NCBI GenBank assembly: GCA_019914945.1
Contig: CM034105.1
Location: 6,572,001 to 6,636,000 of the forward strand
Direction: 5' to 3'
DNA from: Typha latifolia
Taxonomy: Eukaryota; Streptophyta; Magnoliopsida; Poales; Typhaceae
DNA: 64,000 nucleotides
The translations under genes and the position numbers were made by a program. The notes under the pieces are model-generated. The model was not told the DNA's origin and searched no databases. It worked only from the letters and a program-made list of their open reading frames with translations. Shown in pieces: positions 58,257 to 64,000 of the stretch. Numbering within the stretch: the stretch's first letter is position 1; each line of letters starts with the position of its first letter.

Positions 58257-59189
58257 ATAGTGGGTGCACGTTGAGGGCGCCACATGCGCCCACAACTAGG
58301 CCAGCTGGTTGCGGCGGTCCCGCCGCCGCCGCAGCTGCTGCCTTACCTCCTCCATCGCCCTCTCTCTCCCTCTCTCTCTCTCCCCCTTTCTCTCTCACAT
58401 ATTCTCTCTCTCTCTCTTTCTCTCTCTCACATATTCTCTTGCCGACACCAGCCTACCACCGCAACACCACCCTCACCGTCTCTCTTTATATATCTCTCTC
58501 TCTAAAGACTCGTTCCCTCTCTCTTACCCTCCTCTCTCTCCCAATCACCTCTCTCTCTCTCGAGCTTTCTCTTTCTCTCCTTCGCTTATCGATGCTGGCC
58601 AGCCGCTACCGCCGCTACGGCCGAGATTCCGAACCCTCTTATTTGAGACCCCGTGGACCCTAACGTTGAGTTGATGTTGGACTGACAGACGTGAGAGATG
58701 CATGGTTCGTGTCCTCTGATCAGACTGTGAGTAGTCTTATCCCCTAGATGCCTTTCTCAAATTAGGATATATTATATCTTATGTACATGTATATTTTGGC
58801 CTCAAGCATGATTATATGACTTTATATAGAGATGATTTTAGTCAAGCATATTTTATCATGTATTTGATTAGGCGATCTTGAGATATGAGTACATTGGTGA
58901 TATATTGAGATGATTATACTGTTATGGTTTTATGTCGGGATGATCTCTATCATGAGTATGCATGTGATAGACTAGCAAAAGTATATATGTGTTAGATACA
59001 TGGTTAGAGTCGGCATTGTATTATTTTTCTCTTGGCTTCTTTACCACCTAAATTCCTGAGTTGCATGATCTATTGCAGTACTGAGTATATGCATATAATT
59101 TATCATGTATAGAAAGTCATAAAAGTACATGTGTATGTGATGTGACGTGATATGATGTGATGGCTGGAACGGTATCTGGTCCGGACTAG

Positions 59190-59390
59190 TACTGGACATA
59201 CTCTTAGCGTATGGCAGAGTATGGTGATAACTGATGGTTGTACTCTTAGCGTATGATAGGGTACAACTATCATTGATATATCCTTAGCGTATGGCAGGGT
59301 ATGATTACTTTCTTCTGAGATACCCTTAGCGTTTGGCAGGGTATAATTTATCTACAGAGATACTCTTAGCGTATGACAAGGTATGCTCTA
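59190..59390 (+). repeat. Expanded TACYCTTAGCGTATGGCAGGGTA hairpin repeats
   Basis: Five to six spaced copies of TACTCTTAGCGTATG followed by GCAGGGTATG or variants, at about 40-45 bp intervals. The other family-A LTRs have two copies (15430-15475 reverse, 56375-56440, 61185-61250). The TACCC and GGGTA arms can pair. Confidence 0.85.
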
Positions 59391-62263
59391 AGCTTGTGAC
59401 ATGATGTGTATCGAGTTTGGGGCCGGGTACCGTAGTCCAGCATGGTAGAGGATATTTAGAGTTAAGACGGATGATTGTGATAGTGAAAGATATGTGGATT
59501 ATATTTGCCTCTGACATATACGATTATCTAATAGTTGGCATCCATCATGCATCATCATTGATGTCACTAGTATTATTGGATCATAATTATTATACATGAT
59601 ATGTTGTTATATTCGGTGATGTTATATGATAATTTTATCATGTGATATATTTTTGGTTGAGGATATAATATGCTCATTCATTAGAATTGATTTCATTCAT
59701 ATATATGTCATTGAAGATACATATAATACATGCTCATACATGACATCATGTTGCTTTCTGATTTATATTATCTAGTATATGATTTACTCTCTGCTTGACA
59801 TCACTGATTTAAGGTAAGGTCTATTCACTGAGCCTTTTGCTCATGACTCTGTTAATTCTTTCCTAACCCCTCAGATATGTGGTACGTGATAGCAAAATAA
59901 TAATAATAATAATGTATAATAAGTTAGATAAAGAGAAAAAGAGGCAAAAAGAAAAAAAAAGTTTTGCTGCTGCATGGCACGAGCTCGTGCCATGCAAATA
60001 GTGGGCGCACGTTGAGGGAGCCATGTGCACCCACAACCGGGTCAACTGGCTGTGGCGGGCCCGGTGCCACCGCAGCTGCCGCCTTACCTCCTCCACCGCT
60101 TTCCCTCTCTCTCTTTATATATATATATCTCTCTCTTTCTTTCTTTCTCACATATTCTCGCTCTCTTCCTCTCTCTCTCTCTTTTTCTCACATATTCTCT
60201 TGCCGACGCCGGCCTACCGCCGCCGTCGCTACTGTCGCCGCCGCAACACCACCCTCATTGTCTCTCTCTATAGCTCTCTCTCTATATAGACTCGTTCTCT
60301 CTCTCTTACCCTCCTCTCTCTCCCAATCACCTCTCTCTCTCTCGAGCTCTCTCTTTCTCTCCTTCGCTTATTGACGTCGGCCTACCAATGTCACCATCGT
60401 CGTCGTTGCCGCCACCGCCGCTACGGCTGAGATCCCAAACCCTCTTATTTGAGACCCCATAGACCCTGACGATGAGTTGATGTTGGACTGAAGGACGTGA
60501 GAGATGCGTGGATCGTGTCCTCTGATCAGACTGTGAGTAGTCTTATCCCCTAGATGTCTTTCTCAAATTATGTTATATTATATATTATGTACATGCATGT
60601 TTTGACCTCTAGCATGATTATATGACTTTATCTATTGATGATTACAATCGAGCATATTTTATCATGCATATGATTAGGTTGATCTGGGATATGAGCACAT
60701 TGGTGATATATAGATATGATGAGAGATGATTATACTGTTATAATGTTATGTCCAGTTGATTTGTAGCATGAGTATGCATGTAATAGATTTGCATGAGTAT
60801 GCATGTGTTGACTACATGATCGGAGACTATATTGTATTATTTTTCTGTTGATTCCTATTCCACCTAAATTCCTGTTATGCATTGACTTGTTATCGTATTG
60901 GATATATGCATATGATTTGTCATTCAGAAGGAAAGCATGAAATGTGATTGATAGGATAGTTGATGGAAAGCGTGAGGATACCCGAGTGGGCGCGAGGGTT
61001 AGGACGCGCTTGGTGGATGATTAATCGCTCGACATAGTCGTGATCCTGTTGGCTTTATGTCCAAGGTCGTTAGTCTGTGTGCACAGTAGACATTCGGACA
61101 CATGCTGTTCGCTAGGGCATATGTGGCGAGTTATCCTCACGAGGTTTCTATCAGCTAGAAGGGTGCCCGGTCTGGATGGTTGTTGATACCCTTAGTGGAT
61201 GGCAGGGTATGATTATATTTGAGATACTCCTTGCGGATGGCAGAATATGCTCTGAGCATCCGGGCATGATGTTGAGACCGGGTACTGAGTATTGACTGTG
61301 CACAGTGGTCTAATATTATGATGACATATAGAGCGGACATTGATAACTGAGATGTTGAGAAATGCATATGATTTCATTATCATTTGATTACTTGATTATC
61401 GAGTAGTTAATATACATCATATATGGTTGCATTTGATATTATAGCATCGTCTTGGTTGGCATACATCATGTGTCATATTTGAGAGAGAGTTATGATGATA
61501 GTATAACATGGAGATTTGTTTATTCATTGTCAAGGATTATACAATTTATCAGTCATGACATGTTATCTATTTTTTATTTATATATTATTAATGAAACATT
61601 CATATACTCATTTATAACATGATGCTCTTTCTGATTCATATTATCTAGTACATGATTTACTCTCTGTTTGGTATCACTGATTCGAGGTAAAATCTATTCA
61701 TTGAGCCTTTTGCTCATGACTCTCTTATTTCTTTTCTAACCCTCTCAGATATATGGTATGTGATAGCGATTTGAGATATCTTGAGAAGATATTTTAGAGC
61801 GAGGATGAGGTGAGCTATAGACTGAGATAGTATAGAAGATAATTTGATCAGATATTGAGTTGTACCATTATTTGATATTTATATTTTATTGTATTAGACG
61901 ATGATTTGTATAATACATGTCAAATTATAGTGTACTTGTATATCAGTTATTTAGTTGTATCTTGATGGTTTGTTGTGGCCTGTGTGGGTCCTGCCAGATT
62001 ATGTAGTGGTCTAGTGTATATTATTGTGGGCTTGGATATTCATATGTTAATAAGTTTATTTAGTTGATAGTATGATTTATTTGGTGTTGGATTATGTGAG
62101 CATGGATATATTAGTAGGTAGTATTTGATGATATCATAATTGTATGTGCACAGGAGTGTATCTGTGCATGACGGGCCTCGCCATTTTTGTCACGTGCGCC
62201 ACGCGTGCCGTGTGGACGCGTGGGCGTGGACGTGCCAGCGCCGGGCGAAGGCGTTACAAAAAT

Positions 62264-64000
62264 AGTATTATTAAATTGAACCATTTAGTCAAAATTTTAC
62301 AAAAAAGGACATTTTGCAAGCTAGACAAGATGTTTTGGCGTGAGTTGCAGGCATGTATGCCCACAAGCAGTATTTTATTTTCATACTAAAGTGATTTGCT
62401 GGCTTGTGGATTGAAAGTCTACAGTGACCTTTATCGTACAAAGGAGAGGTTTTTGTGGCCTTGCAAGCTTGTAGGCTTGAAACATACTTGAAACCCTACT
62501 TCCAACCTTATTGTGGGCTTGTAGGGTTGCAAATCCGCAAGCACCTTTATTAGCTTGCAATGAAGAGTTTCTTTTTTTTTTTAAAGAAGTCCTACGAGCT
62601 TGTATGCTCGCTACATGCAGGCTTACAAGCTTGCAAGCCCTAGCATATGGTTAATATTTTTAAAAAAAGTCATATAGGCTTGCAACACCTAGTGTAAGGT
62701 TATTTTTTTTTTCTATGGACTAAGATAAGCAAAAGTGTAAGTTTTTTTAGAAAGAAGTCTGTGTGGTAAAGAACTTGCAAGCTTGTGACTCCACATAGTG
62801 TGGACTTACCCACAAAGGTGGTTGTGAGCGTATCTTTGATGTGACATGGAAGAGTGACAAAAAATATTTATTTCGGAGGGAAATTGAGGCTATCAAAAAA
62901 AGAATTTAGTGTAAATGTGTCATTATTATAGTTGTTGTGATATAAAACAAGTAGAAAAAAATGGAGAATTTGCACCAAAAACACATTTGGTTTTCCATCT
63001 TTGTCACTTAACTTTGTTTTTTGTTTTTCCTTGGAAGTCAGGTTTTCTTTTTCTAAATTTCTTTTTCTTTCGTTTAATGCCTCATTAAATATTGGTAGGA
63101 TACTATAAAAATAGAGATAAGTGTTCCTATACCTATCTTCTTCTTCTTCTTCTTCTTACATCTCGAGCCCATTTTTTTTCTATACAAGTCTCTCATATGA
63201 TAAGAAATGTTACTCTACTCTTCTTCTTCTTCTTACATCTCGAGTTCGTTATTTTTTCTATACAAGTCTCTTATATGGTAAGAAATGTTACTCTATTCTT
63301 CTTCTCCTCCTCCTCCTCCTCCTCCTCCTCCTCCTTCTTCTTCTTCTTCTTCTTCTTCTCCTCTGACTCTGACTCCTCCATCACCTTCTTTGCCTTCTTC
63401 TTCTACTAGAAATAATTCTATACAAGCCTATTATACAATGAATATATTATCATATGTGTTGTATTCAATACATCTTTTCCTAAGGTTATCCATTTGAAAT
63501 ATATTATATGACTCTATAATTCACTCTCCTACTTTTTCTATTTTTCATTTCATTGCTACCATCCTACCTTCGTAAATAGAGAGGACTTATAAATCCTAAC
63601 TGTACATAAGATTTTTCTCCAATTGAAAAAGCTAAAAGAACCAAAAGTTATAATCAATCTTTCAAAATAGAGAATACTAGTGTGATGAGTAGCTAAAAGA
63701 AAGGAACAAACATTTCTTTTATTATATGATTTTGTATTAGGTACTACAGTTATATTTATGAATTTCATAGAAAATTTACAAATTTTGTCATTATATTTAT
63801 AAACTTCATAGTTAAATATTAGCAATAAGAAGAAGAATCATAACAAATAAATTTTCTAAAAATAGCTGCAAATTAAGTAAAAATGACTGTGAATTGTGTG
63901 AAAGTTACAATTAGAAAAAAGAGGATGAGGAATGAGAGAGATACTACCATATTCAAACTTTTAGAGACACATTTCATAATCACTAATGTTGGCCCGACTA
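62264..64000. other. Repeat-rich intergenic sequence at the window end
   Basis: 62330-62700 has many GCTTGCAAGC/GGCTTGTAGG-type phrases like those at 3530-3650, then another copy of the dispersed AT-rich repeat near 62835-62890. Microsatellites of TTC and CTC lie at 63135-63165 and 63298-63362, separated by a near duplication of TACTCTACTCTTCTTC and CTATACAAGTCTC. No gene was recognised. Confidence 0.5.
63298..63362 (+). repeat. TTC/CTC trinucleotide microsatellite
   Basis: (CTC)n followed by (TTC)n. It gives long Ser, Leu, Phe or Pro runs in the overlapping frames, which are artefacts. Confidence 0.9.

Larger units (their letters stand above)
58064..62258 (+). mobile_element. Rearranged double LTR of family A (copy 3), single target duplication
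   Basis: It starts TGTAATAACCC and ends GGCGTTACA, flanked by AAAAT at 58059-58063 and 62259-62263. Inside are two incomplete family-A LTRs in the same direction: 58064-59894, lacking the last ~500 bp, and 59895-62258, lacking the first ~80 bp. They join at an AAT microsatellite after GTGATAGC. No internal region survives. Unequal recombination or replication slippage between AAT runs of two LTR copies would produce this. Confidence 0.8.

Overview
The window is nuclear DNA of a seed plant. The evidence is the repeat content: Ty1/copia elements primed from initiator tRNA-Met (TGGTATCAGAGC sites), kilobase-scale Ty3/gypsy-type LTRs that begin TGTAAC and end GTTACA or similar, a plant LINE, a hAT-type MITE and many CT/AT microsatellites. 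The sequence does not identify the species. Nearly every recognisable protein is a decayed retrotransposon product. Only two loci look like host genes: the last two exons of an unidentified gene (5481-5573 and 10304-10413, + strand) and a small 83-codon frame (42750-42499, - strand).

Layout. 1-2578: a shortened copia element whose gag and protease are fused to the post-integrase linker, with integrase core, RT and RNase H missing. 2579-11382: host gene end with a 4.7 kb intron. 11383-17101: a ~3.1 kb LTR (family B, - strand) interrupted by a complete 2.6 kb LTR of a second family (A) with target duplication AGTAG. 17107-19589: intergenic DNA with a decayed MITE. 19590-38428: a three-level nest. 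An outer copia (+) was split inside RNase H by a middle copia (-, duplication GATGT), and an LTR of the middle element was split by an inner SIRE-like copia (-, duplication ATAGG). 39028-42019: a solo family-B LTR (duplication TGTAA). 42499-42750: small gene. 44600-47060: a LINE fragment split by a copia LTR. 49903-50482: a hAT MITE. 50600-54697: a third family-B LTR copy next to the 3' end of a gypsy element. 54698-57422: that element's family-A 3' LTR. 58064-62258: a rearranged double family-A LTR bounded by one duplication, AAAAT.

The inner SIRE-like element is the richest unit. It has two ~1.05 kb LTRs, PBS, PPT, gag-pol in one frame apart from a few nonsense codons and one frameshift, and a downstream env-position region with two short overlapping ORFs that resemble the putative plant transposon protein domain. 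Its LTRs carry a 53-bp tandem repeat built on the palindrome GCGTTCGAACGC. The same palindrome recurs in the LTRs of two other copia elements here and in the inner element's internal spacer.

I found no CRISPR array, no rRNA or tRNA gene and no bacterial-style operon. The most unusual signals are the GTTCGAAC repeat shared between elements, the hairpin arrays in the large LTRs, and the exact nesting history that can be read from target-site duplications. All family assignments were made by eye from motifs.
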